This document shows positions 21,200 to 30,534 of a stretch of DNA of 64,000 bases, in pieces; position 1 is the stretch's first letter; every line of letters starts with the position of its first letter. The notes beneath the pieces were generated by a model that worked only from the letters and a program-made list of their open reading frames with translations, did no database searches and was not told where the DNA came from. Location of the stretch: assembly GCA_934047225.1 (NCBI GenBank), contig CAKOHE010000008.1:744001-808000 (forward strand), in the 5' to 3' direction. The position numbers and the translations under genes were made by a program. Source of the stretch: Ypsolopha sequella. Its lineage: Eukaryota; Arthropoda; Insecta; Lepidoptera; Ypsolophidae.

Positions 21200-21929
21200 T
21201 AATGGTGAGGTAATTTAATAATTGAAACATTACACAATAGTACATTGTTCACTGAGGGAAGAAAGGGGACGATTAGCAAAGAGGGTGTAGTACACACGGG
21301 TTGGGAATCGTACTTTCTCCCGAGTGATACATAGTGCTTTATACTTCACGCTTTATCGTTCACGGACGTGTTTCGTGGAAAGATTTGAGAACTATCTTGA
21401 TAACCTAGAAATAACCTTCACGCTATCTACTCTCTAAATGCGTATGAAGTTAAAAATAAACTAATACCCTGGCTTAAGTCCCTAAGTTATGAGGAAACAG
21501 AGAATCTTCTTGTCTCTCGTTTTAAATGCTTAAATTTACTTGTTGTTTAATATTTTTCATCAAAATTTTGACACACTCACCCACACATACACAAACACAC
21601 CCTCACACACACTCCCTCCCTAGTAGTAAATATACGGATCCCAAGACCTTGGTCGTAGGGCTGGGGAAACACATACACTAACATACGCCCTCTTCCTACA
21701 CACACACTCTCATTCTCATCCACACTCTTTACACAGACCCACCCTCTCATATGCTCTTGATTTTTTGTATTTTTTGTTTTTATTATAAGTTAAGCTGCAT
21801 GCTCTGTTGTTTATTTTTTGTGTTCTCGTTTATTTTATATTACTTTTAATTTTTAATGTAATACTCTGTAAGTGAAGAGCTTGGCGCCTATAGCACCGGT
21901 ACATACACCCTTGTAGGCGTCAAGGTAAT
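21200..21929 (+). mobile_element. non-LTR retrotransposon 3' end (family J)
   Basis: From about 21640 the sequence (CCCAAGACCTTGGTCGTAGG, C/A-rich CACACAC stretches, then TTTTTGTTTTTATTATAAG) has the character of a retroelement 3' UTR. It ends in AGCTTGGCGCCTATAGC...CAAGGTAAT. The last 77 bp are repeated at 22669-22745 on the other side of an inserted element. The left limit is not determined. Confidence 0.45.
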
Positions 21930-22668
21930 ACAAAAATTCAAAATTCAAATACAAAAAGTTTATTTTGCAAAGTAGGTATATATAATACACGTTTCACAAG
22001 TCAAATTTTAATCTTATAAAAATATATGTAATAAAATAATAAATGTACATGAACTACTTAGATTAAATGTTTTTTTAATTTATGTAGCAATATATATACG
22101 ATTAAAATTATAGGTAAAATATTATTATACAAGGTGAAATCCAATCAACCGCCCGAACCCATACCGGAGACCCGGCCAGGGACCAGGAACAGGTTCAATG
22201 ATCACCAACCGAGCCCCCAGCACGAATCCAGGCAGCCGACCAAATCCCATCCTATATACTACATAGTAATAGGTTACATATATAAATACATGCCTACCTC
22301 CGCCCATTCGATTAGTCTTGCTAAGAAGAACGGGCAAAAAACTTGGCAAGATCATGTCTTTTTTTTTTTTTAACATAAACTTATACTATACATCAAATTA
22401 CTTATATCTACTTTAACCAAGGGATAAGAAAATACAAGACAGCAGGAATTCAGGTTAATGAGAAAAGAAAAACATATATATCTTTGCCTACCTGTCTCAT
22501 ATAGTCTATTTCCTTTTACAGTCTGTAATTAATTAATGTTAACTCGTAAGAGGAATCAAAAGTTAGGAAATTATATTAATTAATTAAATTATTACCTAAT
22601 ATCATCAAAATCAGTATCACTATAACACCATGCTTCACCATCATCCAAATATTTATTTATTTATACTA
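21930..22668 (-). mobile_element. family D non-LTR 3' end (TTTGAA tail), reversed copy
   Basis: Read on the minus strand it starts with the last codons of an ORF (22665 to 22592: NKYLDDGEAWCYSD, stop TAA). Then come a roughly 650-bp 3' UTR with CCTGTCTCATATAG and GGCTCGGTTGGTGATCATTG (as complements), and a TTTGAA-type tail at 21930-21950. The ORF end resembles that of the 3..2816 element. It is flanked by a 77-bp direct repeat, 21853-21929 and 22669-22745. The frames at 22125-22376 are 3' UTR sequence. Confidence 0.75.
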
Positions 22669-22745
22669 TTAATGTAATACTCTGTAAGTGAAGAGCTTGG
22701 CGCCTATAGCACCGGTACATACACCCTTGTAGACGTCAAGGTAAT
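22669..22745 (+). repeat. 77-bp direct repeat flanking the family D insertion
   Basis: Matches 21853-21929 with one substitution (GTAGGCGTC versus GTAGACGTC). Its position on both sides of the reversed family D copy is what a long target-site duplication would give. Confidence 0.8.
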
Positions 22746-23983
22746 GTTATGTTAATTTCAATAAAACAATTAAATATTTAACATAATAAAACAATTAATA
22801 TATAAACATACCCCTGAGCTACGGCCGCTATAGTCTGAGACTCAGATCAGTGACTTGATAACAACAAACTTTATGTATAACTTCCTCAGAACTTGGCGGT
22901 AAGTCGGTAAAATTAAAACAAGTCTTCATTGACAACACCAACGGTGGTGTAGTGAGCTAATTCAGCGGCCATAATCAGCTGATAGCGATAGTGTAACACA
23001 ATGTGCCGCCTCATATACAACATTACACGGTGACCCTGGCTGACCTTACACCTTTATTGGAGGACCTCTTATCTGCTCATATTTGTGGGGTTGAGTTAGT
23101 TAGGACCCTGATTCCCAGGACAAGACGGCCGGATAGATTTCCTCGACCGAAAAATCTCATTATGTGTAAACCTAGACAGTAACTTTGTGTCGTGATTTCG
23201 AATCCTAGCTCATAACGTTTTATTTCTATCCTACATAATGCTACATACCAAACTACTGTATTTTATTTCTGCGTACCAAGTTGTATTTTTTATCATACAA
23301 GTTGATTACGTACATATAAACTATAGGAAGTATAGGTTGGGCGATAGATAAAGTTATTTTAATTTTTGTGCATTAGCGTACAAATGAGACGGCAAATGTT
23401 TTTGTATGGCATAAAAATATGACAAAACCAGGATTATGGTTACAAGATGTCGCGTAGTATCAGTGATTCGTCCGTTATCAACTTCTGCATATATTTGCGG
23501 AAGTCCCTGGAAAGACTGATTAAGGATGGGCCTGCCCTTCTTTGGAAGAAATAAGGACTCTTTTTAAATTGAAAAAATATACATGATCTGTTTATCTTTT
23601 ACTTCAACATACTCATGAGCAATGTCTTAAGATATTTCTAAAATAAATATATTTCAAATCTATTTTTTTTTTTGGTGTATAAACGTTCCGCAGAAGAACG
23701 TTTTTTCATAAAGTAGGTAATAGAAATATGAAGTCAATCTACTTAAATTCAATATTTTTTTGCCTACAAAATATTTCAGTATTAGCTAAAAACCCTCCAA
23801 TTTGGTGTTTCGCTGCGTGATTATTAGTATTACCGAATTTTATTTAATTTTTATTTTAATGTAATTTCTCATTGATTTTAGATTAATTAAGTTTTATAAT
23901 CATCAATAATTTGTAGTAGCGACCTTACTTTGTCAGAGAATAAGTTTAAACCACAGAACTATTGTTTAAACTATATATTAATT
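22746..23983. other. no gene seen
   Basis: Mostly AT-rich. A less AT-rich stretch at 22800-23230 has no open frame of note and no recognised repeat; it could be unique intronic or intergenic DNA. Confidence 0.35.
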
Positions 23984-24327
23984 AAGCAGGCTCTACTGAA
24001 AAAGGAATATTATAAAATAAATGAATATTTGTATGATGGTGAAGCATGGTGTTACAGCGATAATGATAGTAGGTTATAATTTAAATAAGTAGTATTATTT
24101 TCTAACTTATGATTGCTCTAAGGAGTTAACATTAATTAATTATATACTGTAAAAGGAAATAGACTATATGAGACAGGTAGACAAAGATATATATGTTTTT
24201 CTTATTTTTTCATTACCCTGAATTCCTGCTGTCTTGTATTTTCTAATCCCTTAGCTAAAGTAGAAAAGTTAAAGTTTGTAAAGTCTGACATATAAAAAAA
24301 AAATGCTAAAAACAAGACATGATCTTG

Positions 24328-24546
24328 TTAAGGCGATATGCGAAAAACATACGGGTGTTTATTTTCTGTGTATTCCATGAAATACACGAAAAATTTTAAT
24401 AAATTTCTGGTATATGTATTTTGACTATATAATCTAGGGTTTTGAAATTGGAAAACATGTTTGGATAAATTTTCCTCGATAGAAATAATTGTTGAAATGA
24501 GGTCTTCAAACACACTTTTTCGCCTCGTTTGACGAATAGGAACCAT
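24328..24546 (-). CDS. 72-codon ORF carried by family B MITE
   Basis: The frame starts MVPIRQTRRKSVFEDL and ends FRISP, its stop codon being the TAA of the flanking TTAA. A close relative starts at 40824 on the + strand, and a frame-disrupted one lies in the 48875 copy. I recognise no domain. Shared ancestry of the MITE copies explains the similarity, so there is no proof that the protein is made. Confidence 0.3.
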   Translation of the reverse strand: MVPIRQTRRKSVFEDLISTIISIEENLSKHVFQFQNPRLYSQNTYTRNLLKFFVYFMEYTENKHPYVFRISP

Positions 24547-24747
24547 ATACAGAACTCAAACACATTTTATTAGGTGTGTTTTAACAATATCTAGAGATTT
24601 GATATTTGAAATTTTGCTAGCTATTTTTGTTTTAATAATAAAAATATAAAACCAACTTTTTTCCCTTTTGCCCTGAATCCGCCCCTCTCGCACTGCGCGA
24701 TTTTTCGCTTGGAGTGACAGTGACAAAAATAAAATTCGCATAGCCTC
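24332..24747 (-). mobile_element. family B MITE, TTAA-flanked, copy 1
   Basis: TTAA at 24328-24331 and 24748-24751 flanks inverted ends resembling GGCGATATGCGAA / GAGGCTATGCGAA. The internal sequence includes CTGCGCGATTTTTCGCTTGG and matches copies at 40618 and 48875. It interrupts the family D 3' UTR (GACATGATCTTG before, GTTTCTTGCC after). Confidence 0.75.
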
Positions 24748-25107
24748 TTAAGTTTCTTGCCCTTTTTCTTAGCATGACTAATCGAATGGGCGGAGATAGG
24801 CATCTATTTATATATGTAACCTATTAGTATGTAGTATATACGGTGGATTTTGATCGGCCGCCTGGATTTGTGCTGGGGGCTCGGTTGGTGATCATTGAAA
24901 TGATAGGTAAAATATATATATTAGAAGGTGAAATTTAATCAACCGCCCGAACCCATACCGGAGACCCGGCCAGGGACCAATAAACCTTTAATTTAGTTCA
25001 TGTTCATTTATTATTTTATTACATATATTTTTATAACATTGAATTTGACTCGTAAAAAGTGTATTATGTATACCTACTTTACAAAATAAACTATTTGAAT
25101 TTGAATT

Positions 25108-25262
25108 TGAAAGGGTAATGTCAAAAGTACCCGGAATAGAAGAGCTTGTACGACTAGATTGATGGATGTGGAAGAGGCGAAAGAGGTGTGTCTGGATCGT
25201 AGCAGATGGAAATCTGTAGTCTCTGTCTATCCCACTGGGAGACAGGTTTATACCTATGTATA
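25108..25262 (+). pseudogene. RTE-like C-terminal remnant
   Basis: Codons read NVKSTRNRRACTTRLMDVEE, then DRSRWKSVVSVYPTGRQ, matching the remnant at 3044. The terminal TGA is changed so the frame runs on into TATACC. It starts directly after the TTTGAA tail of the preceding family D copy. Confidence 0.65.
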
Positions 25263-25580
25263 AACTGAAAATGTAATTTTGTCAATGCTGTTATCATTTG
25301 ATTGAAATGAAAGTCCGCTTCATTTCATCAAAATATCTAATACATTAGTGGAGTCGTATTTCACAGGAATTTTCGAATATAACGATATAACAGATGATTT
25401 TTATTTTCTCGGTGTCCTTGTTTTATTGGATGCAACTACTAATAGGTTACATATATAAATACATGCCTTGAATAATATAATAATGTATAATATATATTTT
25501 ACCTATAATTTTAATCGTATATATATTTTATTATATATATTTTTGCAAGATTAAATTTGACTTGTAAAAAGTTCATTATA

Positions 25581-25837
25581 CAACGTGTAACAGAAAGGTG
25601 TAACCATATTTGAAGAGCTTATTCAGTCTATGGTGAAGAACAACTTTTACTATGGAGACCACCCTGAAATCTCAAGAAAAAAATCTGCCCTTCCATACAT
25701 TTCGGTCGAGCGGCATTGCATTGTTCTATGAAACAGTAAATTTTTGTTTTCGAGTTACAGCGTTTGTTTCATAGTAAAAGTTGTTCTATACCTTTGACTG
25801 AATAGGCTCTTCAAATATGGTTTTCTGTTACACCTTG
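25581..25837. mobile_element. family F MITE, copy 1
   Basis: Inverted ends CAACGTGTAACAG...CTGTTACACCTTG with subterminal AACCATATTTGAAGAGC on both arms; flanking TA at 25579-25580 and 25838-25839. Other copies: 32678-32917 and 54449-55398. Confidence 0.8.
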
Positions 25838-25864
25838 TATAGACCTACTTTGCAAAATAAACTA

Positions 25865-26403
25865 CGCTGGTGGACATAAAAATCGACTCAAGCATTGTTG
25901 TCCTACATTCAAGGGAATAACACAATCGTACAAACATAAACATATGAAATATATATATCATTTTAAAGGAATAGGCCTCCACCTTTGAATAAATGCATTT
26001 TGGTTTAAAAGTATTCGCTATACAGGACGTGAAATTCATTTAATTAATTAAAAACTTATTAGGTCAATGAAGAACCGGCTGCAAGCAGTTATTAGGGCTA
26101 GAGGGGGGAACACGAAGTACTAATGTTAAACTTAATTAATGAATAAATGAATGATTTTGTAAAAGGTTTTTTGTTTCAATTATTCGCCATTTGATTATTT
26201 CAATATTTATTAATTCATCACTTAAAAAAAAATTACAGACTGTATAGCAAATACTTCAAGACAAAAATGCATTTAATCAAAGGTGGAGGCCTATACGTTT
26301 AAAATTATATGTTATATATTTCATATGTTTATGTTTGTATGATTGGGTTATTTCCTGAAATGTAGAACAACAATGCTTGAGTCGATTTTTATGTCCACCA
26401 GTG
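25865..26403. mobile_element. family G MITE with long inverted ends
   Basis: Arms of about 185 bp start CTGGTGGACATAAAAATCGA on one side and its complement on the other (one base in from each end); TA at 25863-25864 and 26404-26405. Total 539 bp. Subterminal TAGGCCTCCACCTTTGA is mirrored. No transposase frame. Confidence 0.8.
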
Positions 26404-26643
26404 TATTTGAATTTGAATTTGAGCTGCTCTGCTAGTAGAACATCCCCTCAGCCATACGTCTCATGGACGATCTGCTCTTCTTCTAGTGAGTCATGTACAA
26501 TGCACATTGCGCTTGTATGCGTGCGTGCAAGAGTCAAACACACACATTTGAAAGTTACACAGATACTTTACAAAAAAGATAAGTTAGGCGTTATAGATTG
26601 CAAATACTATACGTGAAACTGATAAATGAGTGTTCTTTTACAG

Positions 26644-26732
26644 GCACAGAGATCTCACCAAAATGCAGCGTTGAAGAAGTACAGAATTTACTAAAAAAAC
26701 ATGAGGCATTCGAGAAGCTTCTTGTTACACAG
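26644..26732 (+). CDS. spectrin exon 1 of 3 in window (helix of a spectrin repeat)
   Basis: The acceptor TTTTACAG (26636-26643) and donor GTAAGT (26733) bound 89 nt: two bases completing a split codon, then 29 codons ending in phase 0. The peptide TEISPKCSVEEVQNLLKKHE, then AFEKLLVTQ, contains the EEV.NLLKKHEAFEK pattern that opens spectrin repeats. The phase fits the next exon at 28427. Spectrins are rod proteins of the membrane skeleton that cross-link actin. Resemblance to beta-heavy spectrin (karst) is from memory and less certain than the spectrin call. Confidence 0.88.
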
Positions 26733-26873
26733 GTAAGTTGCTTTATTAAGTTTCATAATAATTATGTTAATAAAATATTTTTATAAAACACCGTTCAACG
26801 GCCTTTTTTTATTTTTTATATATATGTTTTACTTCACATAAATACAAATACTTAAATGGTTTTAGTCGCTATA

Positions 26874-26903
26874 TTTCGACCCCTCAGTGGGGCCGTCATC
26901 AGG
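26874..26903 (-). ncRNA. hammerhead-ribozyme-like core motif
   Basis: On the minus strand CTGATGA is followed by GGCCCC-ACTGA-GGGGTC, which can form a hairpin, and then GAAA, the order of the hammerhead catalytic core. One extra C follows CTGATGA. TCGC upstream and GCGA downstream could pair as a short outer stem. It lies about 400 bp 3' of a Penelope-like ORF on the same strand, and such elements are known to carry hammerhead motifs. Activity is unproven and a clear stem III was not found. Confidence 0.4.
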
Positions 26904-27165
26904 CGAATAGGAAAAAATATTATATGACATATATGTATAGGTATTTGAAGTAAGAAAACCGCTGACATCTATTGATATAAAAATATAAAAAAGTATACTA
27001 TAAATCATGAACTAGACTTTTTGAGGGAGAATTTGGTCAGCCGGCGCTAGGTGGCGCTATCATACAGAGTGCTCCGATACTGAATATTTTGTTATATAAA
27101 TAAATATAAAATAAAAAAATATATAAAATAAAATAATAATAATAATAAACTGTAAATTTGGATTT

Positions 27166-27308
27166 GTCAGTCAGTCAAGTCAGTCAGTTAGTCAGTCAGT
27201 CAGTCAGTCAGTCAGTCAGTCAGTCAGTCAGTCAGTCAGTCAGTCAGTCAGTCAGTCAGTCAGTCAGTCAGTCAGTCAGTCAGTCAGTCAGTCAGTCAGT
27301 CAGTCAGT
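27166..27308. repeat. (GTCA)n microsatellite, about 143 bp
   Basis: Nearly pure GTCA repeats with minor interruptions at the left (CAAGTCAG, GTTAGTC). It abuts the 3' end of the reversed Penelope-like ORF and supplies its stop codon. Confidence 0.95.
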
Positions 27309-28092
27309 GTTGTTTGTTCAGTCCAGGTCCATAATGAGCTCCAAGTGACCATATGAATGATGTCTCCCATGTCCGTAATTCAATGTCAGTTAATGGAGGT
27401 GTGAATGATTTAATGATACGTAGGGTGAAACAGTCGTTAAAGGTCTGGTTGTGGAGTCGCGTGTGTGTAGGTATGGGAAGAATGTTGTTTGGTATGCGAT
27501 CTGCTGTGTGTCGGTGTTGGTTCATTCGTTTGTGTATTGGGTTCTTGGTTTCACCTACGTAGAATGCCGGGCAATGACGGCATTCTAGTAGGTAAATGCA
27601 GTTGCTGGTTTTGCATGATGTATTAGGCTGTGTTTTGTATGTGTTTGATGTGTGGTGAGTGTTGATATGTGTAGCTGTGTTAATAATGGGACATGTTTTG
27701 CACCGAGGCTGTCGGCAAGGAGCTGTACCGGGTGATGAGTTGATGAGGTTGATGGGTTGTGTTGTTTTTGTTTTACTGAATATGTGTCTGAGGTTTTGGT
27801 TTTGTCTGTAACAAATTTTTGGATTAGCGGGTAGTAGATTTTGGGTTTCGTTGTGTTGTCTGAGAATTGGAAGGGATTCTTTAATAAGTGATCTGAGTTT
27901 GTGACTGCCGTGGAAGTAAGTGGTGATGAGACGTGTTTGGTTGGTTGTGTTTATGTTCTTGTTTTGTCTGTAAAAGTGTGGTCTGTGGTGTAAGTGTTTT
28001 TGGAGAAAGTGGTTTGGATAGTTTCGTTTGGAGAGAGCATTGTGGATTAAGTTTATTATTTTAATTATTATATTAAGTTTCCGTATTCAAAA
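27304..28092 (-). pseudogene. Penelope-like element: RT-distal region plus GIY-YIG endonuclease, 5' truncated
   Basis: On the minus strand a single frame is open from about 28092 to the TGA at 27306-27304 (roughly 260 codons). In order it has IINLIHNALSKRNYPNHFL (end of the RT-like part), a linker with TYFHGSHKLR, the cysteine pair block PRCKTCP, and the GIY-YIG-type module NCIYLLECRHCPAFYVGETK followed by PIHKRMNQHR. Penelope-like elements join RT to such a C-terminal nuclease. The catalytic half of RT is missing, so the copy is 5' truncated. The lack of stops suggests a young insertion. It lies in the spectrin intron, opposite to transcription. Confidence 0.85.
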
Positions 28093-28180
28093 ATTGTTTT
28101 GTTGATAACAACTGATTTACAATAAATGTGCGGCACTATCGTGCCTCCCGCCACTTTAAGGGTTTCAGGTCGTCACACAT

Positions 28181-28355
28181 TACAGAAGATCGGCACCAGA
28201 CTACCTCAAAGTAAAGCATTGCGTTTGTAACATTTGTATAGTGGACGGCGGGTGGCTCGCGCGTCGTGGACTTGTAAAATGTCACGTATGCAACACTATT
28301 TAAAGCTCACATTTCAATGCGTACTTGAGGTGGTCCGGTGCCAGTCTGTTGTAAT
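28181..28355. mobile_element. small inverted-repeat element
   Basis: ATTACAGAAGATCGGCACC with following GACTACCTCAAAGTA faces TACTTGAGGTGGTCC and GGTGCCAGTCTGTTGTAAT. Arms of about 35 bp, imperfect; noncoding and inside the spectrin intron. Confidence 0.5.
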
Positions 28356-28426
28356 TTGAGACGGCCTTTTATATATTTTTTTAATGTAAGTTTAGTATAC
28401 AATTTTAATAGCTCTTTATTCCATAG

Positions 28427-28540
28427 GACGAGAAGCTGGTGACCCTGAACAGTCACGGAGACAAGTTGCTGCAACAAAACCACGTGGAGAGCCAGCGGAT
28501 AGCGGACGAGCTGCAACTTGTCAACGAGAAGAGAAAAAAG
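28427..28540 (+). CDS. spectrin exon 2 of 3 in window
   Basis: The acceptor TTCCATAG and donor GTATAT (28541) bound exactly 38 codons in phase 0-0. The peptide begins DEKLVTLNSHGDKLLQQNH and ends ELQLVNEKRKK, a typical spectrin-repeat B helix (GDKLL..NH, then R..EL...N..RK). It joins the previous exon to read ...FEKLLVTQ/DEKLVTLNS. It is GC-richer than its surroundings. A retrotransposon tail begins about 20 bp past the donor. Confidence 0.92.
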
Positions 28541-28561
28541 GTATATAGGCAGTCGTTTGAT

Positions 28562-28720
28562 AATGAATGAATGAATTGACACTTTATTGTACACAAAAGA
28601 CATATAAAAGAAAACAGAGTACTAAAAACACAATTTTGTACAAAGGCGGACTTATCACTTAAAGCGATTTCTTCCCGCCAACCTTTGGGTGGTGAAGAAA
28701 TAGTCACTAGAAAAGTAAAA
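28562..28720 (-). mobile_element. non-LTR 3' end with ATTC-type tail
   Basis: The minus-strand end reads GTACAATAAAGTGTCAATTC and then ATTC/ATTA units, a common 3' tail style of lepidopteran non-LTR elements. The part at 28640-28720 (complement of GATTTCTTCCCGCCAACC) is 3' UTR-like. No coding part. Confidence 0.5.
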
Positions 28721-29044
28721 ATAGGGGGGGATAGACGTAATAGATAGAGAAAATTAAATGAAAATCAATAAGGTGTAAATACAAATAACCTACCAAATTA
28801 TACTTCTTTTTTTTTTTCAATTATAAGTATTTTATTGTTTTGAAACATTATGTTACATGAAATTACCAAAGACAGCCAAAGCATCAAAATCAATTAATGT
28901 TTTCAAAAAGCGGTTAAAGAGTATGTACTAAAACATGTCACTATAAGTGGATGAAATACTACTAGCTTAGTTTGTACGTGACCTGTTTACTAACACAATT
29001 TATATATTTAAATAAAATTTCGGTATCAATTGATTTGCCATATA

Positions 29045-29673
29045 CAGTGTGTCCCTCGTACAAGTGCACATCCGAAAGTGGGTGAAACTAGACCTTATTT
29101 TATCGACAAAAAAATGTTTTTTTTTTTTAGAAAATCTTTGTTTTATAAATACATGTACGTTTTAATTTTTTTTTTGCCTACCATGGAGACTATGTATATA
29201 ATATGTCATAACTTTTGATCTATCGCGAGTAATGCAATGAAATAAAACTGTTATAATCCTTAAGAATAGACGTTGCATACCAAATCAAAAACAAAACATA
29301 ATCAACTACCATTACCATAAAAATATTATCCTAAAAGATTATTTCTTTAATTTTTCCGTCTTTTTTTTCAGTAATAGTAAATTTTTTCTAAATAATGTCC
29401 CCGTTTCATTATACTTTTATTCCTATTTATCATTGCCTATTCCATTATCTTTCTAACAAAAAAAAAAAATACAATGTTCTATCATAAATACAATATTTTC
29501 TACGAGCGGTTAACCAAAGGCACTGCGCTCTCGTCCTATACAAAGATACCCAGGTGGAGTATTTTTTCAAGATGAACAAAAAACAAAAAAAATGTTTTTT
29601 CTTTGTTTTTGTCGATATATTTAGATCTAGTTTCACCCACTTTCGTATGTGCACTTGTACGAGGGACACACTG
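29045..29673. mobile_element. MITE or deleted DNA transposon with CAGTGTGTCCCTCG ends
   Basis: The inverted ends start CAGTGTGTCCCTCGTACAAG and include AGTGGGTGAAACTAGA on both sides. TA flanks at 29043-29044 and 29674-29675 suggest a Tc1/mariner-type mechanism. The 629-bp interior has no transposase. It lies between two spectrin exons. Confidence 0.8.
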
Positions 29674-29778
29674 TATATATAATTAGATAAGCTTCTCATC
29701 ATAAGTGGACATTGTATTTGTTCTCTATGATAAATAAACGTCTTAAACCATATAACAAACGTGTACAGAATAGTACAG

Positions 29779-29914
29779 ATCCACGAGGAGTCCGCGGCGC
29801 GACGCTTGGCCCTGTCGCGCGCGCTGGTGGCGGCTCAGTTCGCACGTGACGTGGGCGAGGCGCGCGGCTGGATCGCGGGGAAGCTGCACACGCTGCAACA
29901 AGACCACTCGCAGG
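29779..29914 (+). CDS. spectrin exon 3 of 3 in window
   Basis: The acceptor AATAGTACAG and donor GTACGT (29915) bound 136 nt: 45 codons plus one base (phase 0 to 1). The peptide IHEESAARRLALSRALVAAQ continues FARDVGEARGWIAGKL. AQF.RD..EA..WI is the classic start of the next spectrin repeat, with its invariant Trp. Exons 1-3 together give 112 residues, about one 106-residue repeat. The exon is strongly GC-rich against AT-rich introns. The one-base overhang must be completed by an exon I could not find before 64000. Confidence 0.92.
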
Positions 29915-30073
29915 GTACGTCATACACCTTGCGTTCCGACAAAACAATTCACACACCAATCCACAAGACGGCCTAGCTTCGTCGTACTACCAAAGACCCG
30001 AACGAATTATCAATCAATCAATCAAATTTATTTATTTCAGATCAAAGATCCATATAAAACATGTTAGTAATAA

Positions 30074-30472
30074 TAGTAGTTTATGCTACAAGAGCCAAAA
30101 GGAATAAATTACGAGGACGATTTAAAACACGAGCGTAGCGAGTGTTTTAAACGTAACCGAGTAATTTATTGCTTTTACGCCCGTGTATCATACTACGTTT
30201 TTCAATGCATAGTGTGAGGAAATGAAAACAAATATAATCTTGTGAACTTTAAATTATGATTGGCTCAAAAGGATTGTATCCAGATCCGTTTAACAGTGGA
30301 AAAAAAGTATAACATCTATGGTACACAGGAAAGGCTGCAGGTTCGCCAACCATTGCAAACAAATAAAAAAAAAATAATAATAAAGCCCTAGGGCAAAATA
30401 ATCGACTTCCTGTTCGGTTTTGATGCATAAAAAGTGAGCCTTTACGAGCACATGCATTGAAAAACAACTTAT
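30074..30472 (+). mobile_element. family E palindromic repeat, copy 1
   Basis: Starts TAGTAGTTTATGCTAC, contains the near-palindrome AAACACGAGCGTAGCGAGTG, CGCCCGTGTATCATACTACG, TTTTTCAATGCATAGTGTG and AAGCCCTAGGGCAAAATAAT, and ends TGCATTGAAAAA. About 400 bp, noncoding. Other copies: 48453-48812, 53072-53464, 57779-57990 (-) and 58709-59101. Confidence 0.75.
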
Positions 30473-30534
30473 GCTATTGTTAGTAATTTATGCTAATACA
30501 GCTTACATGTATAAAAGCGTGATTCGACGCCCCA

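Larger units (their letters stand above)
23984..25107 (+). mobile_element. family D non-LTR 3' end, split by a MITE and internally inverted
   Basis: Begins with codons 23984-24079 (KQALLKKEYYKINEYLYDGE... ending TAA), homologous to the end of the ORF at 2700-2816. The 3' UTR matches the reversed copy at 21930-22668 and ends in TTTGAATTTGAATTTGAA. A TTAA-flanked MITE occupies 24332-24747. About 80 bp (24899-24979) lie in the opposite orientation compared with copies at 53562 and 21930. An RTE fragment follows the tail at once. Confidence 0.75.
25440..26420 (+). mobile_element. family D 3' end, interrupted by two MITEs
   Basis: Family D pieces in order: 25440-25580 (ATAGGTTACATATATAAATA, TTTAATCGTATATATATTTT, TTTGACTTGTAAAAAG), 25838-25864 (GACCTACTTTGCAAAATAAA) and 26404-26420 (TATTTGAATTTGAATTTGA). 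The gaps are filled by a family F MITE and a family G MITE, each at a TA. Removing them leaves a sequence like the uninterrupted copy at 53562. Confidence 0.8.
26733..28426. other. spectrin intron filled by a Penelope-like element
   Basis: The intron between two phase-0 splice sites holds the reversed Penelope-like element, its tetranucleotide repeat and a small inverted-repeat element. No host coding sequence is visible in it. Confidence 0.7.

Noticed and set aside
22125..22376. 83-codon frame with GFGRLPGFVLGARLVIIEP
   Set aside because: It lies in the 3' UTR of family D; the frame is not kept in the copies at 24.8 and 53.6 kb.
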